Shown: positions 1-9,969, counted from the stretch's first letter. The stretch: 24,760 nt of DNA from Branchiostoma floridae (GCF_000003815.2 NC_049980.1:5078245-5103004), one strand, 5' to 3'. A program made the numbers and translations. The notes: a model not told the origin generated them from the letters alone.

Positions 1-1000
1 ATTTCCTTTGCTTAAGGGGAGAATTTTTTAGATGTTGTCCCTCAGGTCAAACTAACCAATATCATGTCCGACATTATCAGACAATTACGTGATGACTCAG
101 AGGTCATTAACCTCTAGATGAACTTGTCATAACTCCAAATGAAGTTAACTACCGTCTGCCATGACTCATAACTTAGTAGACGTTATTCGAACGTTTTCTG
201 ATATGACAACAACTCATAACTGTACTCTGAATGTGTCGGCCCTGTAAAGGATGTGCTAATCCTATTGCCCACACCTCTCAGATTTGTGGAATCTGAGAAT
301 CTCAATAGATGAATAATCATGACGGTCTGAGAAGGTTTTGCTAATTTTACTTTATCAAACTCTTAAACAGAAACCTAGCTGGGCCGCACCTGTTAGGGAC
401 AATTTTATTACGGCAGCTTTGCGAATCTTTCACCAATTTCTCTAATAATCACACTGACGTGCGACACAAGTGCAAACTACGTGACCTCTATACAAACAAA
501 ATGGCTGCACTCGGAATGTCACATCCTCAGTTTCATCCCCCAATTAGATGCAATATACGTTTATTGGAAATCACAGTGTTACCACGAAAAAAAAACAATG
601 CACGATTATCAAGATTCATCGATAAGAGACTTACAGTGATGCGCCTGTTGGTGATTACTTTGCGACTAGTTCGCGCCCACTCGCGTTGTATTTGCGCTTG
701 ACACAGAGAACTAGCAAGAATTACTGAAAGAGCGAGGAATGGATATGGAAATGCTATTATCGTGAACTTCGAAGACAGAATGACTGAAAAGACGAGGAAG
801 ACCTAGGTATAGAGAAATCTTGTTTATCACGGACTTGACCATGTTGATGACCTCATCCCTAGCGTTATAAATACATCTTCCGCGGGTGCGAGGTTCTACA
901 TTTCCTCCATCGACTAAAATGGAGACTTGGCGCACGTCCAGAACAATGGCACGGATGTGGACAGGATATATACTACGGTATAAATAATGCTGTTGGTGTG
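1..1000. other. unassigned AT-rich non-coding DNA
   Basis: No gene or clear repeat is visible. There is an 8-bp hairpin (CTCAGATT at 277-284 and AATCTGAG at 290-297) and scattered 'CATAACTC'-type words near 125-220. Frames up to 80 codons exist (459-701 plus, 711-935 minus), but they have no recognisable domain. The stretch ends at an assembly gap. Confidence 0.5.
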
Positions 1001-1356
1001 NNNNNNNNNNNNNNNNNNNNNNNNNNNNNNNNNNNNNNNNNNNNNNNNNNNNNNNNNNNNNNNNNNNNNNNNNNNNNNNNNNNNNNNNNNNNNNNNNNNN
1101 NNNNNNNNNNNNNNNNNNNNNNNNNNNNNNNNNNNNNNNNNNNNNNNNNNNNNNNNNNNNNNNNNNNNNNNNNNNNNNNNNNNNNNNNNNNNNNNNNNNN
1201 NNNNNNNNNNNNNNNNNNNNNNNNNNNNNNNNNNNNNNNNNNNNNNNNNNNNNNNNNNNNNNNNNNNNNNNNNNNNNNNNNNNNNNNNNNNNNNNNNNNN
1301 NNNNNNNNNNNNNNNNNNNNNNNNNNNNNNNNNNNNNNNNNNNNNNNNNNNNNNNN
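1001..1356. other. assembly gap (356 N)
   Basis: The sequence is 356 consecutive N. Open frames that seem to cross it are artefacts. Confidence 0.99.
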
Positions 1357-1473
1357 GTAGACCGCGCGAGTTGTTATGAGCCTATGCTAAACCCCGCTTT
1401 AGGATATTCCGTGGGGGAGGTGAAGAAGAAATTCACCAACTCACGGCGGCGGAGAGCGCTGTTCTTCGGATGC

Positions 1474-1735
1474 AGTCACACGAGCGTGCATATTAAGTCC
1501 GTATGAGGTCCGTATTGACATTTTTTAATACGCAGTCGTACTCACACTGTACCATATGCGCATCTCATCTTGTACCAGTGTTAGATACGCGTACTGGGGT
1601 CTGGGTATGCCTGCGTACCTTAAACTGACACAAAACGATCGAGATGAGTTCGAGGTGCGTATTGTGCGGACGACTGCGTATTAAAAAATGTCAATACGGA
1701 CCTCATACAGGCTTGATACGAACGCTCGTGTGACT
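1474..1735. mobile_element. palindromic MITE-like element, family I, copy 1
   Basis: The two ends are inverted repeats: it begins AGTCACACGAGCGT and ends ACGCTCGTGTGACT. The arms continue inward for about 65 bp, including 'GAGGTCCGTATTGACATTTT' on the left and its exact complement on the right, then 'TAATACGCAGTCGT'. Most of the interior also pairs across the centre, near 1600. It has no coding capacity. A second, more diverged copy lies at 4193-4449. No clear target duplication is seen. It is probably a non-autonomous DNA transposon; the superfamily is unknown. Confidence 0.8.
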
Positions 1736-1904
1736 TAGTCTGTTGTCTTTCGATTTCAACAGTTGAAAGTTGATGACTTTGTTTTTAACTTCGCCAAAAT
1801 AATATCTTAACGTCAGCATTCGCATATGATCATAATAACTCGCGCGATCGAGAATGCCTGTATGGATTGTCCTGATAATTTAGGGAGGAAAAATTGATAA
1901 GTTT

Positions 1905-2075
1905 TGGTGAGAATGGTTCGAGTTTAGGACCCCTAGTGGCTTCTAAGGCACTACAGCAGAACCTCAGGTTTTGATATGCCGTGTTTTGGACAAGCTGTGT
2001 GGTCGTGGGTTTGGGGTGGTATATTGCTCTTGTGGTGGGGAAAAAGTTTGGGACCCCTAGCAGTTTTTGCAGATG
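1905..2075 (+). repeat. dispersed repeat family P, copy 1
   Basis: It shares an ordered series of motifs with 7755-8110, 16160-16445 and 18598-18830: 'GGACCCCTAGTGGCTTCTA', 'GCACTACAGCAG', 'GGTTTTGATAT', 'TTTTGGACAAGCT', 'GGTCGTG', 'TAT-TGCTCTTGTG' and 'GTTTGGGACCCCTAGC'. The 5' part seen in the 7755 copy is missing or too diverged. It has no coding capacity and its edges are approximate. Confidence 0.7.
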
Positions 2076-2109
2076 CAGTTGGTGTTTCAGTTGCCTTTTC
2101 AGTTATGGT

Positions 2110-2930
2110 CCGTTGGTCTGAACTGAAATGAACAGTTGGTCAAAATGTGCACACTTTTGCTGGTTAAGAGGATCTGAAAGTCCATTTGTTGAGCGCTCTG
2201 TCACAAATTGTGTGTAGAAAGTACACCTGAAATCAGATTACGACCCCCTATCCACATAGACACATGGGATCGTCCAACAGGTGGTCTCTTGACACGTTAT
2301 AGCTGACGTATGTCACTCAAAGGACGACATTGTAAAGGAGTGAAAGCGTTTCGTACTTCAGAAAAATACCTTTCAAATGTTTAGATATGCACATGCTACT
2401 CCAATGCTTTGATCTTCATTTGTATTATCACAAATACCAACTGACCCGTTTTCTTCACTGCGTTTCATGTGCCCTCATGTGTGCCATGAAATATCCCGAA
2501 GCCCGAATGTGTTATAATCTATACTTGTGAAGTAATTCCTACTTTTATCTTAAGGCCCTCTTTCCAATAGACGACCATCGCTGAGAGACTGTACAGCGAA
2601 CAAAATTGGATTTGCGTTATCCTTTTTACATTATTGAAATAATACAAGAAGTAGTAAAAGTATGATTGAAAATACAATATAACACTTAAAATGTAAAAAA
2701 AATAACATGAATTGTTCTTTGTTTATGAAATTTGTTAAGCGATCTGTCAAATATTTGGCCGCTCAGTGCGTAAAGCCACAGCCTCTTGTTGAAAGGCACC
2801 AAAAGAAAAATAGACCGCTATTTTAAAACAACTGGGCAGAGGCAAGGACAATGTTGCACTGCAATCTACTTGATAATTTATTTTAACAGTACTACAGGCA
2901 AAGAATGACAGGTTTGATAAGGTAAAATTA
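2110..2930. other. unassigned non-coding DNA
   Basis: I see no gene, terminal repeat or tandem array. The second half (about 2600-2720) is strongly AT-rich. Confidence 0.4.
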
Positions 2931-2934
2931 GTCC

Positions 2935-3195
2935 AATAAACCTTTTTGAGACCGTTGGGGCAGTGGGTTGTTGTGTCTATGATACGATATTGGGAGGTGG
3001 AACCCATCCCTCTCCTTCCTCCACCTTTTGCCTCCTCAACCAAAGTCAGGTACACATTTTTACACCAAGTAGGAGTGAAGAAAGTCGTGTTAAGTGCCAT
3101 CCCCAAGGACACAAGTCTGGTAGCATGACAGGGTTAGAACCTAGGCCCTCTGAGTCAACAACCTTGCAGGTTGCGCCAACACCGATGAGTGTGAA
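2935..3195 (-). mobile_element. tRNA-derived SINE (minus strand)
   Basis: On the minus strand there is a pol III-type head. An A-box-like TGGCGCAACCTG is the complement of 3167-3178. A B-box-like GGTTCTAACCC is the complement of 3131-3141 and departs slightly from GGTTCRANNCC. The body follows with 'CCTTGGGGATGGCACTTAA', 'TTCACTCCTACTTGGTGTAA' and 'GTACCTGACTTTGGTTGAGG'. From memory this closely resembles a SINE body common in amphioxus and other deuterostomes; the family was not checked. The tail lies near 2940 and has no clear poly-A. The 121-residue minus frame and the two plus frames here are shadows of this element. Confidence 0.65.
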
Positions 3196-3403
3196 CCTAT
3201 TGAGTTTCCGGAACACCAAACTTCAGATAATCCACGCTTTATAACAAGTGGTTGTTTCGGACACATCGTGTGGAGGTCAATGACCCTATACAAACGGTAC
3301 TACCTTTCCTTCTCTAGTGAAGTCCTGACAAATAGGGTGAACTTCAACCCATTTACAGCTGTGTTTTCAGTCGTTATAGGCACTACATGTAACATCGACT
3401 ATC

Positions 3404-3602
3404 ATAATTCCACCAGGTGCCATAATACCGCCACCTCAAAAAACGTTAGTATAGAGGTCTTCCCAAGATTGTCTTGAAAACAGAATGTTAAATATCCTAA
3501 ATGTAATACAATTCAGATATTTAGGTGTTGAAGACGACATTGAGAAGGCCTCTATAACGACGATTTTTGAGGTGTTGGTATTATGGCACCTGGTGGAATT
3601 AT
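3404..3602. mobile_element. palindromic MITE-like element, family II
   Basis: The left end ATAATTCCACCAGGTGCCAT is exactly complementary to the right end ATGGCACCTGGTGGAATTAT. The arms continue about 60 bp with roughly 85-90% matching ('AATACC-CACCTCAAAAA', 'TATAGAGGTCTTC'/'TATAGAGGCCTTC'), and weaker pairing runs to an AT-rich centre near 3500. It is about 199 bp with no coding capacity. No target duplication is obvious. This is the only copy in the window. Confidence 0.8.
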
Positions 3603-4042
3603 ACAAATGTATATGCTACCTTTACAAATTTCTCGTGCCCATACAAGTCTATTGCGTGGTGGATAAAGTATTACAAAGCTGAAGTAGCCCCATTGTGTTC
3701 TATCCAGTCCGTGCATTTCTCCGAAGTGGCGCAGCTGGCAGCTATGACAGACAGAATAGAGTCCTTTGTACAGAACAGAGTCCTTGTCCCGCTCTATTTC
3801 TACTCTAGGTGGGCTTGTTTGCCGTCGCTCTTCAAGGGTTCTCTACAAGTGGATATACGTTTTTGTATAATTGACTGGTTACGTGTGCGACAGGGACGTC
3901 TATTGTAAGGGGGCTGAAACTCTTATGCGTGCATATGAAGGAAGTGCTCATGGTTGAAGTTATGCGTTGCGCATGGGCACTTTTGGTTTAGGAACAGGTT
4001 GCTTGGAAGAAGATGTACTTTACTTGTATGAACATTTACTGG
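3603..4042. other. unassigned non-coding DNA
   Basis: A plus-strand frame over 3567-3908 (113 codons) starts inside the palindromic element and has no domain I recognise. Nothing else is visible. Confidence 0.4.
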
Positions 4043-4164
4043 CTTAGATAAACGTTGCGGCGATGGAGTTGTCTTTTTTGTTCAATAACCAGTACTAGTC
4101 CGGTAGACGAGTACTGGTCACTGAACCCAAAAGATGACTTTATCGGACGCAAACGTTATCTAAG
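4043..4164. mobile_element. palindromic MITE-like element, family III
   Basis: CTTAGATAAACGTTGCG on the left pairs with CGCAAACGTTATCTAAG on the right, with an offset of one base. Pairing continues through 'TCTTTTTTGTTCAATAACC' and its imperfect complement to an inner perfect ACCAGTACT/AGTACTGGT stem around 4090-4118. The arms are about 58 bp and the centre is about 6 nt. Total 122 bp, no coding capacity. It lies under 30 bp from the next element. Confidence 0.7.
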
Positions 4165-4192
4165 TTAAAAAATGTTAATGGACTAGAATTTA

Positions 4193-4449
4193 CGCACTCG
4201 TGTGACCGCTTTCTAAATGTCTCTTTTTTTTCATACGCAGTCGTACGCACAAGATGCACCTCATGCGCATCTCAACCGTTTTGTGTAAGTGTTAGTAGAT
4301 ACGCATGAATATGCACAGTACGGCCCTGTAAGCGTGCCTAATAAATGACACAAAAACAGTTGTGATGAAGTGCGTGTTGTGCGCACGATTGCGTATTAAA
4401 GATGTCAATACGGAGCTCATACGGACATAACATACGCGTTCTTGTGACT
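4193..4449. mobile_element. palindromic MITE-like element, family I, copy 2
   Basis: It shares with 1474-1735 the motifs 'ATACGCAGTCGTACGCAC', 'ATGCGCATCTCA', 'GTGTTAG-AGATACGC', 'GACACAAAA' and 'TGTCAATACGGA-CTCATAC', in the same order and at similar spacing. The outer left arm is badly diverged (a T-run replaces the 'CCGTATTGACATTTT' region), while the right end CTTGTGACT is preserved. It is older or more damaged than copy 1. Confidence 0.75.
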
Positions 4450-4525
4450 GCACCTTAAGGCCAGTTACGTTAGAAATGTTGTAAAAAACTCATAACTCAT
4501 AAAAAAGTCATAAGGCGGTTACCTA

Positions 4526-4705
4526 TTATTGTTGTAAAATAGTACAGTGACGTTTCAGTATTTCTTTCTATTGGGGATAGCCGTTTTCTCAAACCCCTGT
4601 TGCATTACTTGAAGTTGTTTTCAGAGGTTTTATTGTTGTAAAATAAATAGTACAGTGGCGTTTCAATATTCTTTTATCTATTAGGGCCATCTGGGTTTTC
4701 TTAGG
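4526..4705. repeat. direct repeat, two copies offset about 104 bp
   Basis: 'TTATTGTTGTAAAATA' followed by 'AGTACAGTGACGTTTCAGTAT' occurs at 4526. It recurs at 4630 as 'TTATTGTTGTAAAATA' plus an extra AATA and 'AGTACAGTGGCGTTTCAATAT'. Both continue into 'CTATT-GGG' and a '-GTTTTCT' tail. It looks like an imperfect tandem duplication with no coding role. Confidence 0.65.
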
Positions 4706-5083
4706 TGGGTTCTTCATAGATACATTCGTCTTTCGTCGCACGTTTGAAGTTACTGTGTATTACTTTTGTGTGTCTTTTATTCTTTGCGTTTGTTGGTTTG
4801 TTTCTTTGTGGGTTGGTGGCTACCCTCTTCTTTGACATAGCTAACATGTACATTCTCATTCTTGTAAGAGAATCATATGGATCGTAGAGACTCAAAAGAA
4901 ATTCACTTCCTGACCGCAAATAAAGGTCTACACAGAGCGTGAATGAATGTCTACATTATTCTCTAAAATGTTCTGCCTCGCCCCTGCACAAATCCTATCT
5001 GTAAGCACTCCAGAACGCAGTTTGCGCGGAGAAGCGATAAGAAAGAACAACGGGCTCCACAAACAGAGGTCACTAACGCACCG
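4706..5083. other. unassigned non-coding DNA
   Basis: The minus frame 4701-4919 (72 codons) has no recognisable domain. No repeat structure was seen. Confidence 0.4.
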
Positions 5084-5427
5084 ATATCTTCAAGCAGATG
5101 TTAGGGGTGGGAGAGCGTAATGTTTCCTGACAGCAAGGATTTTTTGACAACCGTTTACCCAAAATTCTATCCATGCTTGTATTACCATCACTGTTGCATA
5201 TCTCCATATTGTTATAAATAGAGGTCCAAGTAGGATTAGCAACCACCAAATATATAACGCTAGGTCACCTTAATCGGCGGGGTATCATATTTCCGCTGTA
5301 GAAAATAACACGGGATATCAATTGCAAGTTGACAATGTTTTGCTTTTTTTAAAAGCAAAACAACAATATTTTGAAAATATTGCAATATGAAACAACCGTC
5401 CGTCGACTTGATATATCCTTATATTCC

Positions 5428-5677
5428 TCAATAGTTCTGTTTTAGATTGAAATGAGATTTTATTACTGATGTATATATATATATATATATATGTGTAAAT
5501 CCACACTTTTAAATTGTACAGCTGACTAGTGGGAATTGTGACTATTATAATTTGATTAACGTACTTAGGCAGGGCCTTCCATTATAATCTCTTGTGTACT
5601 TAGTACGAGGCAATTTAGTCTTAGGACTACGATCTTGTACATGACTTTATGTGTGTTTAATAAATAAACCAGTTCTC
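5428..5677. mobile_element. insertion inside foldback copy 1
   Basis: The family reads 'CCTAAATACCCTGTTTTT' here. This copy reads 'CCTTATATTCC', then about 250 bp of foreign DNA, then 'CTAATATACCCTGGGTCTTTTT'. The duplicated, diverged 'CTTATATTCC/CTAATATACC' is what a degraded target duplication would look like. The insert holds a (TA)n run and ends 'TTTAATAAATAAACC' with AATAAA signals, so a small retroposon is one option. Its identity is unknown. Confidence 0.5.
5471..5492. repeat. (TA)n microsatellite
   Basis: About ten uninterrupted TA dinucleotides, inside the insertion in foldback copy 1. Confidence 0.9.
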
Positions 5678-5869
5678 TAATATACCCTGGGTCTTTTTCA
5701 ACAACGGATATAGGTTACCCCGCGGATATGGTCAAAGGTGTACTGGCGTTATATGATGACAGCTTCTAGCAAGTATAGCATTGAAAAAGCATCATGCATT
5801 ACCTTAATTGAGAATGACTGCTTTACCCTTTTAACAATATTTTAGCCAGCATTATCTGCTTGGAGATAT

Positions 5870-6250
5870 ACAAATTCGCCTATCTTAAATGTCTGTCATC
5901 GTGTTCGTCCGTGCTAGGCACGGGGGAACGGAAGGTGCGATAGACGGGGTAACATGGCCTTGCCGCCGCCCCGGTCTCTGGCCCACCGCGATGCGGCTGG
6001 AATGTACGGCATTACCGCTTCTTTGTGCAGCTCGTAGGTTCTTCCTCGCGCGGTTTTTCTTTCTCTTTCAAGTTACGAGAGAACGAATAGTTGAGCAGGT
6101 GGGCGAAATGTCCGCAATGTGCTAATGAACTGTCCTTTTCCGCGCGCCGTGTCAATAAGACAGTTGGACTATGCTTTGATCCGATAAAAATGCGAGCAAC
6201 TTTAAGTGTTTCGAGTCAATGCAGTGGAATCTTTATTGATAAGATTCGGG
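5870..6250. other. GC-richer patch without an assigned gene
   Basis: The plus frame 5889-6125 (78 codons) covers a block visibly richer in G+C and CpG than its surroundings (roughly 5910-6060). It has no domain I recognise and no clear splice sites. It could be an old exon or a small CpG-rich regulatory patch; neither can be shown. Confidence 0.3.
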
Positions 6251-6350
6251 TAACGTTTGTTCACTTTTATCCAAGGGGTTACCTATATCCATTGTTTATA
6301 AAAACAAGGTATTTCGGGATAGCAAGTGGACGAACAGTGGTTTCAAACTG
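6251..6350. mobile_element. foldback family A, solo left arm
   Basis: It runs from TAACGTTTGTTCACTTTTAT through 'GGTTACCTATATCC', 'AAGGTATTTCGGGATAGCAAG' with minor gaps, to 'GTGGTTTCAAACTG'. This is one complete arm of the family. At 6350 it joins directly to a second left arm in the same orientation, without its own right arm. Confidence 0.75.
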
Positions 6351-6575
6351 TTCACCTTGATCCGAGGGTAACCTTTATCCGTTGTTAAAAAAAACAGGCG
6401 AAAAGTTGGGAATAAAGGATCAAGTCAACGGATGGTGGTTTCAAACAGGAAAACAACAATACTTTGAATACATTGCAATTTGAAACCACTACCCGTAGAC
6501 TTGATATACCTAAATACCCTGATTTTACAAACAACGGATATAGGTCTCCCCTCGGATAATGGTGACCAATCGTTA
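6351..6575. mobile_element. foldback family A, copy 2 (left terminus missing)
   Basis: It starts at TTCACCTTGATCCGAGGGTAA, lacking the terminal TAACGCTAG. It runs through 'GATGGTGGTTTCAAAC', a centre with AT-rich palindrome, 'TGCAATTTGAAACCAC', 'AGACTTGATATACC', 'CAACGGATATAGG', and ends 'CAATCGTTA'. With the preceding arm it forms a three-armed structure. Confidence 0.75.
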
Positions 6576-7750
6576 CACTTAGAAGAATTTCAGGGCCCCC
6601 AAACAAAAGTAAACACCTGGGCTCATAGAAGGTTTGAGAAAAAGACTAACTGAAACCCTTGTTTCACCCTACATAGTACATAAATTGTTTCTGCTGCCAA
6701 CTCTCTGTCCAACTTCGGTGCTCTCTTATTTTCTACAACCACCTGTTCCTTACCCCGTGTCTTTAACGCTAAACACACATCTTGAAAGAATGTAAATATT
6801 AGAACAGATGTCAAGAGTGGGGCCATCTGTTTTGATGGATCGTCACAATGAAGTCTTCGCGTCTGGAAAGACGATCTGAGATTTTACTCAACGATTACAA
6901 CAGTTGAAAACAGTGTATCTGGATACCATATGAATAAATAAACGCTAGCTTCAGGTCTTCAATGTTTTTAGAAGAGCCCGGTAACAGCAAAGAAAGAGAG
7001 CAGCTCTCCCGTGCTGCAAAGCGTCTTTTTTGAGAGTCAAGCTAGTTGTTGACCGTTCAACTGATCGCCGAAGGATCTCCAAGGTTTCCCAGTGATGTCA
7101 CTTTTAATGGTCGTAATGATCTTTCGGTAATCCTAATGGCTTTTAATGATCTATTTTTATGATTCAATGAACTCCAAAGCAATTAAAATACATTCCAATG
7201 ACAGTTCAATTATCTCAATAACCAATAATTTTCCCCGGCTGTTTCAGTCACGTGAAAAAAAAGGGCATTCAATGCCATTATGTAATATTAGGGCAACATA
7301 GCAAAAGGGATTTTCTTACCATTTCTTATGATAGTTAGATCAATTCTTTAGAATTGCTTATCTAGCTACCCTGGAATGTGTCTAAGACAGGAAACCTTCC
7401 AGTGTACGGTATGCTGTTCTTTACAATAGAGTGGTCTATTTTGAGACGCTTTCAGAAACTAGGTGTAGAATATTTTCCATTTTGGGGCCAAAATCATACA
7501 TTTAAAGTTCCTTTAAGAAAGTTAAATCGGCGTGGTAGCTACTATAATATCAATCACGATCACGTCAAGTAGTGTTGTTTGAAGATTCTACCTTATCTAT
7601 AAGATTCCTATACTGTAATGACCATTACAAAAACCTGGTGCCATTGTATTTTAGATAACAGATAACGTAAGTCATTAAACTGTATGTTACTTATTTATGT
7701 CTGTGCATCCATCCTAAACCGAAAACGTGGCGCTCTCTATATAACTTTTT
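6576..7750. other. unassigned non-coding DNA
   Basis: There are frames up to 67 codons (6623-6826 minus, 7378-7572 plus) with no recognisable domain. Homopurine/AT-rich stretches occur, but I see no clear inverted or tandem repeat. Confidence 0.4.
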
Positions 7751-7754
7751 TATT

Positions 7755-8110
7755 ACCTCCATGAAATGTCATGGAAGTTATATTTTACCCTGCGTTTGTG
7801 TGTGTGTCTGTGTGTGTAAACAAAATAACTCAAGAACGGCTGGGCGGATTGGTTTCATACTTAGTGTGTTGGTAGTGTGTGATGAAAGCTGGAAATGATT
7901 AGATTTTGGGCACCCTAGCCCTAGCGGCTTCCCTTGGTACTGCAGTGCAACTTCCGGTTTTGCTATCTCGGTGTTCTGAACAAGCTATGGCCACGATTTT
8001 TGAGTATTAGATAGCTCTTGTGCTCAGGAAAAAATGGCATAAGTTTGGGCCCCCTAGCGTCTATTGTTGGGATAGCAGGGGCATTTTTATCTTTATCTTT
8101 TATTCAGTAC
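7755..8110 (+). repeat. dispersed repeat family P, longest copy
   Basis: It opens with a hairpin, ACCTCCATGA-AATG-TCATGGAAGT (7755-7778). Next come a GT-rich run near 7797-7819, 'ACTCAAGAACGGCTGGGCGG', 'TTTTGGGCACCCTAGC', 'TACTGCAGTGCAACTTCCGG', 'TTCTGAACAAGCTATGG', 'TAGATAGCTCTTGTG' and 'GTTTGGGCCCCCTAGCG'. This order of motifs defines the family and is repeated, less completely, at four other places. No coding capacity. From memory, repeats with this hairpin start are abundant in amphioxus; I cannot assign a class. Confidence 0.75.
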
Positions 8111-8384
8111 AAACCGGGGAAAGACATTGCACCGTCCTAAGGGCCTACCATACTTTAATCTTTATGAAGTGTTCTTTATGTGTTCGCGGATTGTCTCAAA
8201 GCCCGGCATCTCGCCTGATTACCGTACAGGGACAAGCCTGTTCATATTTACAGATTAACACGCGGCCCTCGTCCTCTCCTGATGGCCAGGGTGATAAACA
8301 TCCATAAATCACCGGGGCAAACCTAACAACCATCCGCATGAGGGTCTGTATGGGGGTTGGTGGGAGTGGAGAGAAGACAACCCT

Positions 8385-8560
8385 AAAGGCCCCTTCACAC
8401 GAGAATCGAAATGAGCCGGAATGCTGTCAGAATGACTGATCTTTTTATATTCCTGGGTGCTATTTTTACTGCGCTCAACATATTTGTGCCCATTATTTGT
8501 ACCGTCTTGAATGTTTTTGTCATGTTCAAAACTTTCGAGCGGCATTCAAATTGTGTTTCA
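8385..8560. repeat. possible truncated transposon end
   Basis: 'AAAGGCCCCTTCACACGAGA' followed by 'ATCGAAATGAGCCGGAATG' resembles a terminal sequence I recall from abundant MITEs. No matching opposite end is present in the window, so only one end, or a chance likeness, is here. Overlapping frames (8411-8626 plus) are hydrophobic in places but have no recognised domain. Confidence 0.3.
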
Positions 8561-9968
8561 ACTGCAGTAAGTGTGGTAGACTGGTATCACGTACAAAGTT
8601 GGCATCTACACTCATGGTTTTCATAGTGGTGCCACTTTTACAACTATCCAACAAGTGTTACTCTAGCAATGGCTACCTCGCTGGTGCCACTTCTGCATAA
8701 TCATCAAGCTCGAACCAAAGAGGTTTAAGTTCCTTGCTTGAGCACAACCTATTTGCTAATCTTAGTAATTTCTCGTCATGTTGACAATCTCCGAAAAAGA
8801 AATAACTCTTGTTTTTTTAAAATCAGAAATCAGTAGACAATTGATGAGCCTTAAAATTTACTTATTTCAACCTATAACCGTGAATTTAGATAGATGGCAA
8901 CCTCTTAACGCAAAGGAACACAGTTTATCTAGAATGCCCCCCTCCCCCTTCTACCCTTTGCTCCCAACCCGAGCCGGTCAGTGCAGCCGAAGCAGGACGT
9001 CATTTACACAGGTGGACAACAGGTACAGGTAGAAGTCTGACGTCAGGTCGTCTTATACGTCTTAAACACGTAACCACAGGTGTAACATTTGCAGACGTAC
9101 ATGTGTTAAAATTTGAGTTATTGCGTGTTGGTGTGTTTACTGTGAAGAAGATAAGTGCTTGAAGAATGTTGAGTGAGTTCAACAAATTAAGAACTGGAAT
9201 TCGGGACTCCCCTTGTGTTGGGTCGTCGTTAAGTAGTTTATACATAGGTCCTCCTTGTTATGATTCACAAATCATTTGCCTTGTGTAAAGATTACATTCT
9301 TGACATGCACTGGTGACAGGCCAACTGAACCGGTGTCAATATATATTAATCCTGACAATTATCTTCTCCTCCAATAAATGGAGCATTTTCTTAGTGGGGG
9401 ACTGTCATTTCATGTAGAGCGTAATCAATCATAATAATTTAGTCTAATGTGCAAGTTCTTACCCGAAAGTGAATTGCAACATGAAACCGAGTAGTTAGAA
9501 AAAGTATACGGCATGCTAAGTACAGCGTCATCGGCGACTCAATTTAGTGCTATGCAAAGCCTGCCCGCCAATTTGAACGTTATACATAGCCATTGCTTTT
9601 CTAGAACTTATGCAGATGGTTAATTGCCAGTACCCCCTCCTTCTAAGCAACGGGGGGGGGGGGGGGTGTTGCCCCTTATTTTTGTTATAAGCAGCTGCAA
9701 GTGGGTTGGAGGGAGAAAGGGAGAGGGGGATGGGACGTCAGCTAGGCTACGTCGCTTTGAAGCAAGGCTGACGGAAAGTCAAACCTGATATCTAAAAAGT
9801 GTCTCCGCTGTCGGATATATTTCAGTTGTTTGTATAACACTAATTGTGTCAATGGGGGAGGGATTATACCAAGTGTACATCCGGGATACTACAGACAGGT
9901 GAGAGTCCCCTTGAGTGGAAATAGCACATAATCTGTCACCAGAGGTCAGTTCAAGTAGAGTAGCTTTT
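8561..9968. other. unassigned non-coding DNA
   Basis: It contains a consensus CRE octamer TGACGTCA at 9038-9045, a G15 run at 9652-9666, and purine-rich 9708-9735. Frames up to 84 codons lack domains. No terminal inverted repeats were seen. Confidence 0.4.
9652..9666 (+). repeat. G homopolymer (15)
   Basis: An uninterrupted run of 15 G, following 'CTAAGCAAC'. Length is likely variable or error-prone. Confidence 0.9.
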
Positions 9969-9969
9969 T

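Larger units (their letters stand above)
5255..5751. mobile_element. foldback element family A, copy 1 (interrupted)
   Basis: The left terminus TAACGCTAGGTCACCTTAAT and the right terminus ending CTGGCGTTA match the inverted ends of the four other copies. Internal hallmarks are 'GTCCGTCGACTTGATATATCC' split around residues of the consensus, and 'CAACGGATATAGGTTACCCC' near the right end. The centre is 'CAATATTTTGAAAATATTG', a near-perfect palindrome. About 250 bp are inserted between the 'CTTATATTCC' and 'CTAATATACC' halves of the right arm. No coding capacity. Confidence 0.75.
5084..5869. mobile_element. possible larger element bounded by family X ends
   Basis: ATATCTTCAAGCAGATGTT at 5084-5102 and ATTATCTGCTTGGAGATAT at 5851-5869 are inverted repeats (16 of 19 bases match). 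Their core, CTCCAAGCAGAT/ATCTGCTTGGAG, is the terminus seen at 17373-17519 and 20477-20598. The interval contains a foldback element that itself carries an insertion. It may be one element with nested insertions, or two unrelated end fragments that happen to face each other. I saw no target duplication. Confidence 0.35.

Noticed and set aside
987-1379. Open frames spanning the first N run
   Set aside because: They consist almost entirely of unknown residues from the gap; no coding evidence.
2747-3112. Minus frame of 121 codons
   Set aside because: It overlaps the SINE body; no independent coding signal.
8411-8626. Hydrophobic plus frame that looked like a membrane protein fragment
   Set aside because: No family motif, no splice sites, and it overlaps a possible transposon end.
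9038-9045. Perfect CRE octamer TGACGTCA
   Set aside because: One palindromic 8-mer is expected roughly once per 65 kb by chance; no promoter elements nearby support it.
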